From positions 62,001-126,000 of the forward strand of contig NZ_WLYX01000001.1 of NCBI RefSeq assembly GCF_009707705.1: a stretch of DNA of 64,000 nucleotides, written 5' to 3'. The notes below the pieces were generated by a model, which saw only the letters and a list, made by a program, of their open reading frames with translations, ran no database searches and was not told the DNA's origin. Source of the DNA: Paludibacterium denitrificans (GTDB lineage Bacteria > Pseudomonadota > Gammaproteobacteria > Burkholderiales > Chromobacteriaceae). Position 1 is the stretch's first letter. Each line of letters opens with the position of its first letter. This document shows positions 42,030 to 53,205 of the stretch, piece after piece. Position numbers and translations under genes: made by a program.

Positions 42030-42946
42030 TTACCAGCGCGGACGTTGCCATTCGACACCGTCTTTCCAGCGGATGACGGCATCGGCTGGCAAGCCCGGCG
42101 TCAGCTTGAAGCCCGGGTTGCTCTTGAGCGACAGCTTGACGGCGTACACCAGCTTGACGCGCTCGTCCGGCGTCTGTACCTCTTTCGGGGTAAATTCGGC
42201 GCGACTGGCAATATTGGTCACCGTGGCGTCAACCGGCTGATTGGGAAACGCATCGGTATACAGCCGTGCTTAAGCAAGCCCAGCCGGACCTTGCCGATCT
42301 GGTTTTCCGGCACGTACACCTTGAGGTAGAGCTTGTTGAGGTCAACGATGTCCAGCACGGCGCCACCGGCGGCCAGCACTTCACCGGGCTCGCGCAAGCG
42401 GCTAACCACAACACCATGCGGCTGGCGCCAGCAGGTTGAGTTCTTTCAGCACCGATCCGGCTTCCCGTTCCATCGCCTGCGCCTGACGGATTTGCTGCTC
42501 CGATTGCTCCAGCTGGGTGCGGGCGCTCACTGCGGCCAGTTGCATCTGTTCAGTGTGATAGCGATCGACCGAGCCACGCGCCAGCAAGTCGCTGTAACGC
42601 GCGGCGTCCTTGTTGGCCTGTGCCCCGGCCGCGGCGGCCCGTTCACGCTGGGCGCGTGCGGCTGACACCGCTGCCCGTGCGGCTTCCAGCTTGGCGGCGA
42701 TTTCATCGGAAGTTAAACGCGCCACCACTTCGCCCGGTTTGACGGCATCGCCTTCATGCACGCGCACTTCCGCCAGACGGCCGGGATACTTGGTCGCCAC
42801 CAGCATGCGGTCGCCTTCCAGCCTAAGCCATTGGCCTGAATCAGCCCTTCCGGCAAACCGCGATCGCGTGACTGCCACATGCCGTAACCGATGCCGCCAA
42901 CGACGGCCAGCACCACCAGCCCCAGAATCAAACGTGTCTTTTGCAT
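42030..42946 (-). CDS. HlyD-family membrane fusion protein (YbhG-like)
   Basis: Single N-terminal helix (TRLILGLVVLAVVGGIGYGMW), lipoyl half-motifs (GRLAEVRVHEGDAVKPGEVV and GVVVSRLREPGEVLAAGG), a coiled-coil hairpin rich in Ala/Gln/Arg, and a barrel ending RWKDGVEWQRPRW. GCCGGC lesions near 42827 (QANGRLEGDRM expected), 42410 and 42270 (GLPARLYTDAFP expected). ~305 residues after repair. Its stop is four bases before the ATPase ATG. Bridges the inner-membrane ABC complex to the TolC-like protein upstream. Confidence 0.84.
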
Positions 42947-42959
42947 CAGGATTTCCGTT

Positions 42960-44288
42960 TCAGAGTTCGCCGGTGGCGCGTTTGAGTCGCACCACGGCCA
43001 AGGCATGGTCGTAGCGGGCGGTATACAGATTGCGCTGACTGTCTGCGCGGCGGGTTTCGGCCGCCAGAACCTCGGTCTGGTTCGCCAGGCCGTTACGATA
43101 GCGGTCACGCTGGATGGTCAGGTATTCGTTGGCCGAAGCCAGAGCGGTTTGTGCCACCTGCAGGCGCTCGGCAGCATCCACTTCCAGACTGACAGCACGC
43201 TGCACGTCCAGTTGCACCAGCGTGCGCGCGTCTTCACGCTGTTCTTTGACCGCTTCCGCCTCCGCCACCACACTGCCCGCCTTGGCGCGAGTCAGCCCGC
43301 TGTCAAACGGCGTCCGGTCACGCCCACACCGGCGGCGCCCAAGCCCTTGTTGACCAGATAGCGATTATCCAGATAGGTGTACGAGGCAAACACGCCCACT
43401 TGCGGCCCGGCTTCCGCCTTCACGCTTTTGGCCTTGGCCTCCAGCGAACTGGACCAAGCGGCCAGCGCCGCCAGTTCCGGCCGCTGGTTTTCGGCCAACC
43501 CGGTAAGTTGCGGCAGGCTGCGCCGTTCGCGCGGGTAATTCACCTCGGCGAGGCTCACCGGCTGACCAAACGGCTAAGCCCAGCAGGCGGTTGTAAGCCG
43601 CCCGCGCCACGCTCGCGGCCTGACCGGCGGCAATCAGCTTCTGCCGCGCATCGGCCACCGCTACATCAGCGCCCAGCACATCACCGCGCGCGACCAAACC
43701 TTTCTGATAGAAATTGCCAACATCGCGCCGATAGGCCGACAGGCTGGTCAGCAGCTCCCGCGCCACCTGTTCGGCATCGCGCGCGCGCAGCACGTTGAAA
43801 TAGGCCTCGGCCACATCCAGTTTGACATCTTGTCGCGTCCGCTCTTCGCCATATTGCGCGGCCTGTTCCGCGGCCTGAGCAGCATCATGCAGATGCGTCA
43901 GTCGGCCACTGGTATACACCGGCAGGCTGATGCGCGCTTCGGCCAACGTTACCTGATCATCCGACAGCGACGCCTCCATGCTGCCGGGCAACAGGCCACG
44001 TAGCGGCAGCGGCAAACCGGAGGTGAGCGGGCTGAGGTCCATGCGTGCCTTCGGCTCGCGTTCCAGTTTGAGCCAGTTGCCTTGCAGGCTGACCACCGGG
44101 CCAGCCGCCGCTTGCGCCGCGTGGCGCTGCTCGCTGGCGGCGTCCACCTTGCGTGCTTCCGCTTTCAGCGTGCGGCTGCTGCCCAGTGCTTGCGACCAGG
44201 CTTGTTCCAGCGTTTCTGCCGAGGCGGGCAGCAGCACCAGCCCCAACAGCAACGGCACAAGACAACGGTTGATAACGGGGTATGCCAT
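42960..44288 (-). CDS. TolC-family outer-membrane channel
   Basis: Signal peptide (CLVPLLLGLVLLPASA then ETLEQAWSQAL), followed by the two long alternating helical repeats of the TolC/OEP fold (AEAYFNVLRARDAEQVARELL; ANEYLTIQRDRYRNGLANQTEVL). Lesions near 43572 (GCCGGC; LLGRPFGQPVSLAEV expected) and near 43316 (CCWGG; GVTWTPFDSGLTRAKAG expected). ~442 residues. First gene of the tripartite exporter operon; three uptake-like words lie inside it. Confidence 0.85.
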
Positions 44289-44401
44289 TAGCGTAATAAA
44301 CCGAAATTTATTAATATCACGGTTATTTTAACTCAGAAACTTCGCCATGGCTGCGGCTATCCCGTCGTCCGGCCCTTTCATCGAAATTATTTCACCCATG
44401 A

Positions 44402-46015
44402 TCAGGCCTTGCGCCATGTCTGCAACAACTGCGCCGCCGCACGCAAGGCAAAGGCATACACCGACAGCTGCGGGTTGGCACCAATGCTGGTGGGGAACAC
44501 CGAGCCATCGATCACCGTCAGGTTAGCCAATTGCCAATGTTGGCCGAAAGCATTGACCACGCCCTGCTGTGGTGTGGCGCTCATTGCCGCGCCGCCCATC
44601 ACATGAGCGCTGACCACGCGCGCCAGCAACGGTTCCAGTGGTAATTGCGCGATATGTTGTTGTGCCTCGCGCCAACGGCTCATCGGCCGCGCCTGTTCAT
44701 GAATGGTCAACACCTGACGCGCTCCGGCAGCAAACTGCACCTCCGCCATGGTCAGCCAACTGCGGCGGATGCCGTCCCAGAGCGCATCGGTGAGCGGATA
44801 GTCCAGTTCCGGCGAGCCATCCGACCGCAGGCGCACCTGCCCGCCGGGGCTATCCGCATGAAAACCATCGCGCTGCAACGCCAGCATCACGTTCAAATGC
44901 GGCATCGACGAGGCCAAACGGGCAAACTCGGCGCCGAAGCCGCTGAGCGTGGTGCCCAGCAATACAGGGTGCACCGGTGGCACTTCCAGCTTGTACCCCA
45001 GCGGCCCATCCAGCGGCTGGGTATGCATGAAATGATCGGAATAAACGGTTTGCGGCGCTCCATTGAACGCCTCGATCGGCTCGGCCATGACGGCACCGGA
45101 CAACGCCACCGGATGCAAAAAGGTCCGGCGACCTAGCTGTTGATAGGGGTCATCCAGCTCGCTGCGCAACAAAATGGCCGGGGTGCCAATGGCACCGGCG
45201 CTGAGCACCACATGGCGCGCCCGTACTTGCAGGGTATGGCCAGTGGGGGTGATGCCATCGGCAGCGAGCAGGCTGCATTGCACCCCCTCCACCTGCTGAC
45301 GATTGGCATGCAGCCGCAGGCGTTCCACCCGCGCCCGCGTCACCAGCTGCGCGCCATGCTGCAAAGCGCCGGGGATGGTAGTCACCAGCATTGACTGCTT
45401 GGCATTGATCGGACAGCCCATGCCGCAGTAGCCCAGATTCCAGCAGCCGCGCACATTGCGGCGAATTCGGCCAAACTTCAGGCCCAGCGTCTGACAGCCG
45501 CGTTCCAGCACCGTGTTATTGGCATTAGGCACCATGCCCCAGTCAGCAATACCCAACCGCGCCTCGGCCTGTTCAAACCACGGTGCCATGGCCGCTTCGG
45601 TCAGTTCGTTCAAACCATGACGGGACCGCCACCACGCCAGCGTTTCGGGTGGCGTGCGGAACGAGCTGGTCCAGTTCACCGTGGTGCTGCCACCCACCGT
45701 GCGCCCCTGCAAAATGGTAATGGCCTTGTCGGCGGTTTTGCGGCTGGCCGATTCCTGATACAGCTGTGGATAGGCCTGCGATTCCAGCAAACGAAAATCG
45801 CGGGACGAGTGCAATCCGCCCTCTTCCAGCATCAGCACCGATAACCCCGCCTGCGCCAGCTGCTCCGCCACCATGCCGCCACCGGCGCCAGTGCCGACAA
45901 TCACCACATCGGCGCTCAATATCAGGTCTTGCCCAACCCGGCTGCCATCAGTCACGCGCCAGCCGCTGGCCAGCCCGTCTGCCACCGGGTCAGGAATCGT
46001 TACACGTGCAGTCAT
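44402..46015 (-). CDS. GMC-family FAD oxidoreductase
   Basis: Large 538-residue flavoprotein oxidising an alcohol group. Dinucleotide motif VVIVGTGAGGGMVAEQLAQAG, GRTVGGSTTVNW, and the C-terminal VDGSVFPTSIGANPQLSVYAFA with the family His/Asn region. A cysteine-rich stretch RRNVRGCWNLGYCGMGCP is typical of the long-chain alcohol oxidase/dehydrogenase branch. Start MTARVTIPDP at 46015 overlaps the upstream small-subunit stop (ATGA). Frame intact. Substrate unknown. Confidence 0.82.
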   Translation of the reverse strand: MTARVTIPDPVADGLASGWRVTDGSRVGQDLILSADVVIVGTGAGGGMVAEQLAQAGLSVLMLEEGGLHSSRDFRLLESQAYPQLYQESASRKTADKAITILQGRTVGGSTTVNWTSSFRTPPETLAWWRSRHGLNELTEAAMAPWFEQAEARLGIADWGMVPNANNTVLERGCQTLGLKFGRIRRNVRGCWNLGYCGMGCPINAKQSMLVTTIPGALQHGAQLVTRARVERLRLHANRQQVEGVQCSLLAADGITPTGHTLQVRARHVVLSAGAIGTPAILLRSELDDPYQQLGRRTFLHPVALSGAVMAEPIEAFNGAPQTVYSDHFMHTQPLDGPLGYKLEVPPVHPVLLGTTLSGFGAEFARLASSMPHLNVMLALQRDGFHADSPGGQVRLRSDGSPELDYPLTDALWDGIRRSWLTMAEVQFAAGARQVLTIHEQARPMSRWREAQQHIAQLPLEPLLARVVSAHVMGGAAMSATPQQGVVNAFGQHWQLANLTVIDGSVFPTSIGANPQLSVYAFALRAAAQLLQTWRKA

Positions 46016-46530
46016 GGCAAGCGCTCCAGAACGTATGCAGGCCGGGTGTAGCCCAAGGCTGGCCAACTGGCCGGATTACCAAACCAGGCGGCGGCAATCA
46101 GCGCATGTAACGCCTGATAGCCCGTGCGCTGCCACTGCAAGCGGCTGATTTGCCAACTGCGCAAGAACGCTGACAGCTCGGCCACACCCGCTTGCGACCA
46201 CGGCACCGCCACGCCCAGCAGATAACGGCGCGCCCAGCGATTGGCCAGCAGATCAAACAACAGGCGAACCTCGCGCTGCACGGCAGGCGGCAGGCTTGGC
46301 AACCGCCTGATCGACACCACGCACCACCTCATCACGCGGCACATCCGGCTGTCCCAGCAGTACCGGCGCCAGCGCCCGGACGATGACCGCATCCAGCGGT
46401 GTCAGGAATCGCCAGCCAGACGGTGATACAGCCGATGACGCAGGATCGGCGGCAGGAGCCGCCAACCAGCAGCCAGTACTGCCACGCCACCCACCAGACC
46501 GGTTTTAAACAATTGACGGCGGGTCAGCAT
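46012..46530 (-). CDS. Small Tat-signal partner of the GMC oxidoreductase
   Basis: ~172 residues. The N-terminus TRRQLFKTGLVGGVAVLAAG has the twin-arginine layout, suggesting export of a folded partner complex. The rest is helical (DAVIVRALAPVLLGQPDV; LLFDLLANRWARRYLLGVA) and ends at the GMC start with an ATGA overlap. Lesions near 46408 (CCWGG; RLAWRFLTPLDA expected) and near 46290 (GCCGGC; AVAGLPPAVQREVR expected). I do not recognise a named family; gluconate-dehydrogenase subunit-3-like is the closest idea. Confidence 0.6.
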
Positions 46531-46531
46531 G

Positions 46532-47961
46532 TCAGCGCCCCAACATCCACTTGAGCATCCATACCACGCGCGCGCCATAAGGTGGCCGGGTCAACCACAC
46601 CCCGCTCAAGCGGCTTTGCTCGAACACAGGCTTGAGTTTGGAGAAAGTCAAAAAGCCTTCGTAAGCATGGTAATGCCCCATGCCGGACGGCCCGACACCG
46701 CCAAACGGCAAGTCATCCTGTGCCACCTGCAACAAGGTGTCGTTGATGGCCACGCCGCCGGAAATGGTTTCGGCCAACGTCCGGCGGATACGTGCAGGTT
46801 GGGTGTCAAACAGATACAGCGCCAATGGCCGCGGGCGGGCGTTGACATAGGCGAGCGCGTCGTCAAACTCACGGTAGGTCACCAGCGGCAGAATCGGCCC
46901 AAAGATTTCCTCTTGCAGCAGCGTGGCACTATCCGGGCAACCCAGCACCAGCGTCAGCGCCATCTTGCCCGTGGCAGCAAGGTTTTCTTGCACCGGATTG
47001 ATCTCGATTGCCGTCGCGCCAGCCGCCACCGCTTCCTGCAGCCAGGCTTGCAAGCGGCCCCGATGACGCGCATTGATAATGGCGGTGTAATCCGGGTTTT
47101 CGGCCAACGTGGGATAGGCCCTGCTGGCAGCCGCCCGCAGCGCCTGCGTCAAGGCATCAATTTGGTTTTCCGCTACCAGCACATAATCCGGCGCGACACA
47201 GGTTTGCCCGGCATTGAGCAGCTTGCCCGCCACGATGGATGCCGCCGCCCGGCTAATATCCGCGCCCGGAGTCACAATTGCCGGGGACTTGCCGCCCAGC
47301 TCCAGCGTCACCGGTGTCAGGTTCTCTGCTGCCGCGTGCATGACCTGCCGCCCGACCGCCGTCGAGCCGGTAAACAGCAGGTGATCAAACGGCAAGCGGG
47401 TAAATGCCTGTGCCAGCGCGGCTTCGCCATTGACCACCGCCACCCGTTCGGGCCCGAGATAGCGTTCCAGCAAGGTAGCCAGCAGCGCCCCGGTGGCCGG
47501 GGTGTACTCCGACATTTTGATCATCACCCGGTTACCCGCCGCCAGCGCCGCCACCAGCGGGCCGATGGCCACGAAAATCGGGTAATTCCACGGCACCACA
47601 ATACCTACCACACCCAGCGGCTGCGGCATCACACGGGCACGCGCCGGTTGAAACCACAGCGATACCCGGCGCCGCTGGGGCCGCATCCAGCCTTAAGATG
47701 GTGGCGGGCATGGCGAATACCCTGCAAGGCCGGAAACAGTTCCGCCAACTGTGTTTCCACCTCGCTGCGATGGCCAAAATCACGGCTGACGGCTTCGACA
47801 ATCGCGCTTTTGTTGTCCAGCAACAACCGCTCCAGCTGGTTCAACCAGTCACGGCGCTGCGACAGGGTCGGGACGCGCTCCTGCTGCCAGCTCGCGCGCA
47901 AGCGTGCATAAGTGGCCTGCAGATCCTGCTCTTCAGGCGACAACGAGGAAGGAAGGCTCAT
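46532..47961 (-). CDS. Coniferyl-aldehyde-dehydrogenase-like ALDH
   Basis: ~477-residue NAD(P)-dependent aldehyde dehydrogenase without an N-terminal extension. GVVGIVVPWNYP, LELGGKSPAIV, active-site region NAGQTCVAPDYVL (catalytic Cys) and EIFGPILPLV are family motifs. The C-terminus has the membrane-proximal basic tail seen in class-3-like ALDHs. One lesion near 47693 (CCWGG; HHLKAWMRPQRRR expected). First gene of an ALDH-small subunit-GMC operon: alcohol to aldehyde to acid. Confidence 0.85.
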
Positions 47962-48263
47962 ACGGGGTCATCCTTGTGCGGTGGGATTTTTTAAAAACGT
48001 ATGTTTGAAGCTTGAACTCTAAACAGACTAACACCCTATTTAACGCGTTGTCACCGGCCACACATCTGAGCGTGGTACTTCGCACACACTGCACGTCGAA
48101 TCGGAGGCCATGCCCCAGCGGATGCGGCCTTCGGCCAACTTAATGACAGCACCATGACGTTTCACACAAAAAAACCCTGTTTTTCCCCTTGAGCTATCCG
48201 CCAGCTGTCACCACAATGAAAATATCAAGGCCCGCCCGGGGCCCGCACACGGAGGAAAGCACA
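47962..48263. other. Intergenic gap with one uptake-like word
   Basis: 302 bases between divergent genes. The only feature seen is a GTTGGCCGAA copy at 48130-48139 (minus strand). A GGAGGAAAG ribosome-binding site near the right end belongs to the small gene that follows. Confidence 0.5.
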
Positions 48264-48407
48264 ATGGCACCTTTTTTATTTTTACTCCTGATGGTGGCTT
48301 TCGCCGTGGTGATCGGGCTGCTGCTGGCACCAGTACAAAAGCGACCGGAACTGATCCCGATTCGTATCCGGCATGACGACACCACCCGCCGCCCGCCACG
48401 CCGCTAA
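48264..48407 (+). CDS. Small single-TM membrane protein
   Basis: 47 residues: one hydrophobic helix (FLFLLLMVAFAVVIGLLLAPV) and a basic tail ending TTRRPPRR. The strong Shine-Dalgarno GGAGGAAAG sits seven bases before the ATG, and a perfect bidirectional terminator follows immediately, so I favour a real gene. Function unknown. Confidence 0.55.
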   Translation: MAPFLFLLLMVAFAVVIGLLLAPVQKRPELIPIRIRHDDTTRRPPRR

Positions 48408-48409
48408 AT

Positions 48410-48450
48410 AAAAAACGCGGTACAACATTATCTGTTGTACCGCGTTTTGC
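48410..48450. terminator. Bidirectional terminator between the small TM gene and ftsK
   Basis: About 16-base perfect stem (AACGCGGTACAACA / TGTTGTACCGCGTT core) with A/T-rich flanks on both sides; serves the plus gene and convergent ftsK. Confidence 0.85.
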
Positions 48451-48465
48451 TTGCTTCGCCCCGGC

Positions 48466-51400
48466 TTAGTAATCGCGCTGTGGCACCAGTACGGTGCGGT
48501 TGCCATTGTTCTCCATCGAACTCACCAGCCCTGCCGCCTCCATCTCTTCAATCAGACGCGCCGCCCGGTTATAGCCGATGCGCAAATGGCGCTGTACCGA
48601 GGAAATAGACGCCTTGCGGGTACGCAGCACAATCTCCACCGCCTCGTCATAGAGCGGATCGGTTTCCGACGCCGCCAGCGCCTTGGCCGTAGCCGCAGCG
48701 GATTCTTCCTCCGCCTCGCTTTCCCCGGTCAGCAAGCCTTCTACGTAGTCCGGTTCACCAAACTGCTTGAGGTGTTCCACTACCGCGTGCACCTCGTCAT
48801 CGGTGACAAATGCCCCATGCACGCGTTGCGGATAACCGGTCCCCGGCGGCAAAAACAGCATATCGCCCTGACCCAACAGCGTTTCTGCCCCCATCTGGTC
48901 CAGAATCGTGCGGCTATCCACCTTGCTGGATACCTGAAACGCAATACGCGTCGGAATATTGGCTTTGATCAGGCCGGTAATCACATCCACCGACGGGCGC
49001 TGCGTTGCCAGAATCAGGTGAATCCCGGCCGCCCGCGCCTTCTGTGCCAAACGGGCGATCAATTCTTCGATCTTCTTGCCCGCCACCATCATCAGGTCGG
49101 CAAATTCATCCACCACCACCACGATAAACGGCAGCGGCGCCAGTGGTTCCGGCGTTTCCGGTGTCAGGCTGAACGGGTTGGTAAGTTTGCGTCCCGACTG
49201 TTCGGCCTCACGCACCTTGTCGTTGTAACCGGCCAGATTGCGGACACCCAGCGCGCTCATCAGACGATAGCGGCGCTCCATCTCGCCCACACACCAGTTA
49301 AGCGCGTTGGCCGCCAGCTTCATGTCGGTCACCACCGGCGCCAGCAGGTGCGGAATGTCGTTGTAAACCGACAATTCCAGCATCTTGGGGTCGATCATGA
49401 TGAAACGCACCTCATCCGGCGTCGCCTTATAGAGCAACGACAGAATCATCGCGTTCACGCCAACGGATTTACCGGAACCGGTCGTCCCCGCAACCAGCAA
49501 GTGAGGCGCCTTGGCCAGATCGGTCACCACCGGCTCACCGGTAATGTCCTTGCCCAACACGATGGTCAATTTCGAATGGGACGCCTGAAACTCTTCCGCC
49601 GACAAAATCTCCGACAGACGAATCATCTGCCGCTTGTCGTTGGGCAACTCCAGCCCCATGCACGTCTTGCCGGGAATGGTTTCCACCACCCGAATCGCCG
49701 CCAGCCCCAAGGCGCGCGACAAGTCTTTCATCAGGTTAACCACCTGATTACCACGCACGCCCACTCGCTTACCCACCTCGTAACGGGTAATCACCGGCTA
49801 GGCGTAGGCGTCCACGACACTGACCTTGACCTTGAATTCGGCCAACTTCTCCTCGATGACAATCCCCCGCTCCAGTAGCTCGTCTTCCGAGTACACCACG
49901 CTCGCCTCTTCTGCCGGACGCAACAACGTCAGCGGTGGCAGACAGCTGTCGTCAAAAGCCACAGTAAGCTTTTGGCTGTCGGCGCCACTTGGGGCGCAAC
50001 CACCGCTACTGACGGCAACATCGACGGCTCGACAGGGGCAACCGGTGTTGTGGCCGCCAGCGGTTCATCCAATACCTGCCAAACCAGCCCTGATGGAGCT
50101 GCCTTTGAGTCGGCAGAAGGATGCGGCGCGTCCTCCAACAGCACCCACGGCGCAATCGCCGTGGCAGATGGCGTATCCGCCGGTGCTACCGGAGCGACAT
50201 GTGGCACCAGCACTGTCGGTGGGTTATCTGCCTCAACCTCAATCGAATCAACAGTCGCAACCTCCGGCGGCACAGCTAGCTTCACCACCGGTTCGGCTGT
50301 TGGCAACGACTCGGCCTCTGGCACCGCCTGCGGCTCCGGTGAGCTAACCGGCCAATGCCGGGCGTGCGCGGCGAGGTTTCCAGCAGGGTTGTCGTCGTAG
50401 TCGCTGCCGTCGGCGGCGTCGAAATCTCCGACCGCGAGAGCGGTACGTTATCAGCAGGGATGGTTGGCTCGGCTACCGGCGCGGCCACCTCCGGCTCCAC
50501 CGACGTCCGGCTTTCGCCAAGGGGAGAAATTGACGGCACAACCGCAGACGGCTGAATGGCGCAAGATGCCTGTGCAGATGGCATCACGACTGGTACCACC
50601 ACCTCAGGCTCCGGCACCGCCGCCGCTTGCTCTGGCGATGGCTTGGGCGCGACAACCGGCGGATTAATCCAGCCGCTCAACACTGCCGGTTTGCTCACCG
50701 GTTTTTCATGCCGAACAATCTCCGGTATCGCTATCTCCGGCTGAATACGATTCACTACCGGCTTGGCCACGTTCGGAGTCAACGCTTACTTTAACGGTGA
50801 TACGGGTTTAACTGGCGCCGCCACACCCGGCACCGGTGGCGGCGCACCGTGCAGAGCCCTGGATCTGAGCGCGCACTTCTTCCGGATCAATCACGGGCAG
50901 TGGTGCTTTTTTCGGCCGGGCAATCAAGCTTCCGTTGCGCCCGGCGTAATAGCGGGCTGGATTGCAAATTGGCTTGCAATTCTTCCCTGCCGATAACCGG
51001 CAAATCCTTAGGCAATGGCGTCGATGCCGGAATCGTCTTTTTCAGGCGGTAATGTTTGGGTAACTGCACAATTTCCGGTGGTGGCGCAGGCGGAACCGTA
51101 ACAGGGCTCGGCGCGGTCGGCAGGGTAATCGTTTCTCTTGCCGTAGCCTTAGTCTGGCTTGGGCGCTGAGGCGGCAAGGCATCACGCGGCGCGGTGGGCA
51201 ACTCAACCACTGGTAGCGGCACAATCGGTTTGCTTACTGAAGCCACTGGTACAGCGGCATCTGCCTTGGTTGGCCCGGTTTCGGTACGAGGTCGCGACAG
51301 CGTTACCGGTTTGTCTACCGGTGGCACGCTCGCAGGCTTAGGCTCGACGACCGCAGGGCGCTCGATAGCTGCTGGCGCGGCGCTCATGGCACTCGCCTCG

Positions 51401-51805
51401 GGCTCTGCCAACGTGGCCACCGCTGGCGTCTCTGGGCTGGTTTCGGCCACGATGTTGGGTTTGACCGGATCACGCCGCCGCTCACGGAAGGTGGCTAAGC
51501 ATGGGTTCTATCGGCTCGGATTCATCGGTACCCAGCAAACGATCCAGCCGTTTGAGCAAGTCAGCACCGAGCGGAAAGGTTTGCAAGCGTGGCGGCAAGC
51601 GCACCCAGCCGGTCAGGCGGTTAAGCCATTGTTGCCCGTCAAACTGGCTCAGCTGTTGTTGCAGCCGCTCGCGTAACTGCGCTGGGTCAGGTCGCCCTGC
51701 GTATACCCACCATCCACCAGCCGCCGCAACGACTACCAGCAATAAAACTAGAACAAACCACACAGTCGAAAATCCAGAGTAGCCAAGATTAGTCGCCAAG
51801 GTCAC
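48466..51805 (-). CDS. ftsK: DNA translocase FtsK with a single membrane helix
   Basis: Motor that clears DNA from the division septum and aligns dif sites. Only one N-terminal helix ([21 protein letters not shown]) precedes a ~500-residue Pro/Ala/Val/Thr-rich linker, then the alpha-beta motor (Walker [14 protein letters not shown]; Walker [15 protein letters not shown]) and the gamma DNA-reading domain ([22 protein letters not shown]). Lesions near 51490, 50780, 49960 and 49800 (GCCGGC type) and near 50352 (CCWGG) are all in the linker or at its end. ~1,110 residues. Confidence 0.88.
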
Positions 51806-52039
51806 GGCAACTCACTGCCATGGCCCGCCTCCCCTGCCAACAACACGGCAACAGGGACAGGAATTGTACCGCCTTTGTCTGCAATACGCTGGCCATGCTG
51901 CACACAACATCATCAACAAGCCATGCGGCGGCGTTATGCCAAACAATTGTGACAAACGCTATACTTCAGCAACCCATGCCGAATCACCCAGACCATCAGC
52001 CGTACCCTTGCCCCAGCGTTAACGCTTGCCGATAGGATC

Positions 52040-53058
52040 ATGATGAAAATATCGAAACTGCTGCTCAGTATTGGCCTGCTGTCATGGCTAAATGCCACCT
52101 GCGCCCCGGCTCTTGCCGACACACCGCTACGCTCGCTCCTGCGCGAACGGCTGGCCGCCCGCCAAAACGCCTCATCAAATGACGGTTACGGGCGCTTTAT
52201 CAACCACCTGAGTTGTGAAAAATTGGCTCGCTTGTCGCAAGGCAAAAACCGTAATGGACAGAGCAGCAGCACACCCAGCCAAACCGCTTCGTATGGCTCA
52301 CACCCGGCACAGAAGCTGGAGCTTTACCTGCCCGAGCACACTAAAACCGCCGCGCCCATCATCATCATGGTACATGGCGGCGCGTGGTGCGTTGGCGATA
52401 TGGACGCGGCCAATGTCGTCAACAACAAACTGGCCCACTGGCTACCCAAAGGGTTCATCTTTGTTTCGGCCAACTACCGCATGCTACCGGATCAGGCCGA
52501 CGTATTGACCCGGGCTAGCGATGTCGCCAGAGCCATCGCTTATGTACAAAAGCACGCGGCAGACTGGCATGGAGATCCATCCCAAATCATTGTCATGGGC
52601 CATTCCGCTGGCGCACATCTGGTATCGCTGCTGAGTGCTGATCCGGCCATGGCACGCACATACGGCGCCCAGCCCGGCTTGGCAGCATTTCGCTGGATAG
52701 CGCCGCACTTGATGTCCCGGCCACCATGCAGGCACAGCATCCGTTGTTCTACGACGATGCCTTCGGTCAAGACCCCGAGTTCTGGCAAAAAACCTCGCCG
52801 CTGCAACGCCTTGGTCAAGCGCCACTACCTTGGCTTGGCGTCTGCTCCACTCAACGCAAGGATTCCTGCCCACAAGCCCATGCTTACAGTGCCGCCTTGC
52901 GCCGTCATGGTCGCCATAGCGAAGTACTGGAAGTCAACCTGAAACATGGCGAGGTGAATTCCCAACTGGGCGAACCAGGCCCTTACACCGAGCAGGTTGA
53001 GCGTTTCATGGCATCGCTCGGTAAAGATATCCGGCAACATCTGGCCTTGCAGCCCTAA
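52040..53058 (+). CDS. Secreted alpha/beta hydrolase, carboxylesterase-like
   Basis: Signal peptide (LLLSIGLLSWLNATCAPALA), then an alpha/beta-hydrolase fold: oxyanion motif IIIMVHGGAWCVGD, nucleophile elbow VMGHSAGAHLVSLL, FVSANYRMLPD, and a C-terminal His in LKHGEVNSQLG. The BD-FAE/carboxylesterase branch fits. One CCWGG lesion near 52693 shifts the frame (AFRLDSAALDVPATMQ expected). ~340 residues. Stand-alone gene ending at a bidirectional terminator; an uptake-like word at 52465 encodes FVSANY. Confidence 0.8.
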
Positions 53059-53106
53059 ACCTAGTCGAAAGTCCTAATCTCGCGCTAAAACTGCCAGCAT
53101 CAGGCG

Positions 53107-53141
53107 CAAAAAAATACCCCGCTTGCGCGGGGTATTTTTAT
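53107..53141. terminator. Bidirectional terminator between the hydrolase gene and acnB
   Basis: AAAATACCCCGC / GCGGGGTATTTT stem with a TTGC loop and T tracts in both directions. Confidence 0.88.
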
Positions 53142-53205
53142 TCATGCCAGCAATGGAAGTAAGACACTTCCATCGCCCGGCATGTTACACAGGCGTACCC
53201 ATGAA

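Noticed and set aside
46529-47911. 460-residue plus-strand ORF opposite the aldehyde dehydrogenase
   Set aside because: Same reason: antisense shadow of a clear ALDH with catalytic motifs on the minus strand.
48451-49878. 475-residue plus-strand ORF opposite ftsK
   Set aside because: Histidine/arginine-rich mirror translation of the FtsK motor domain; no start context or family match.
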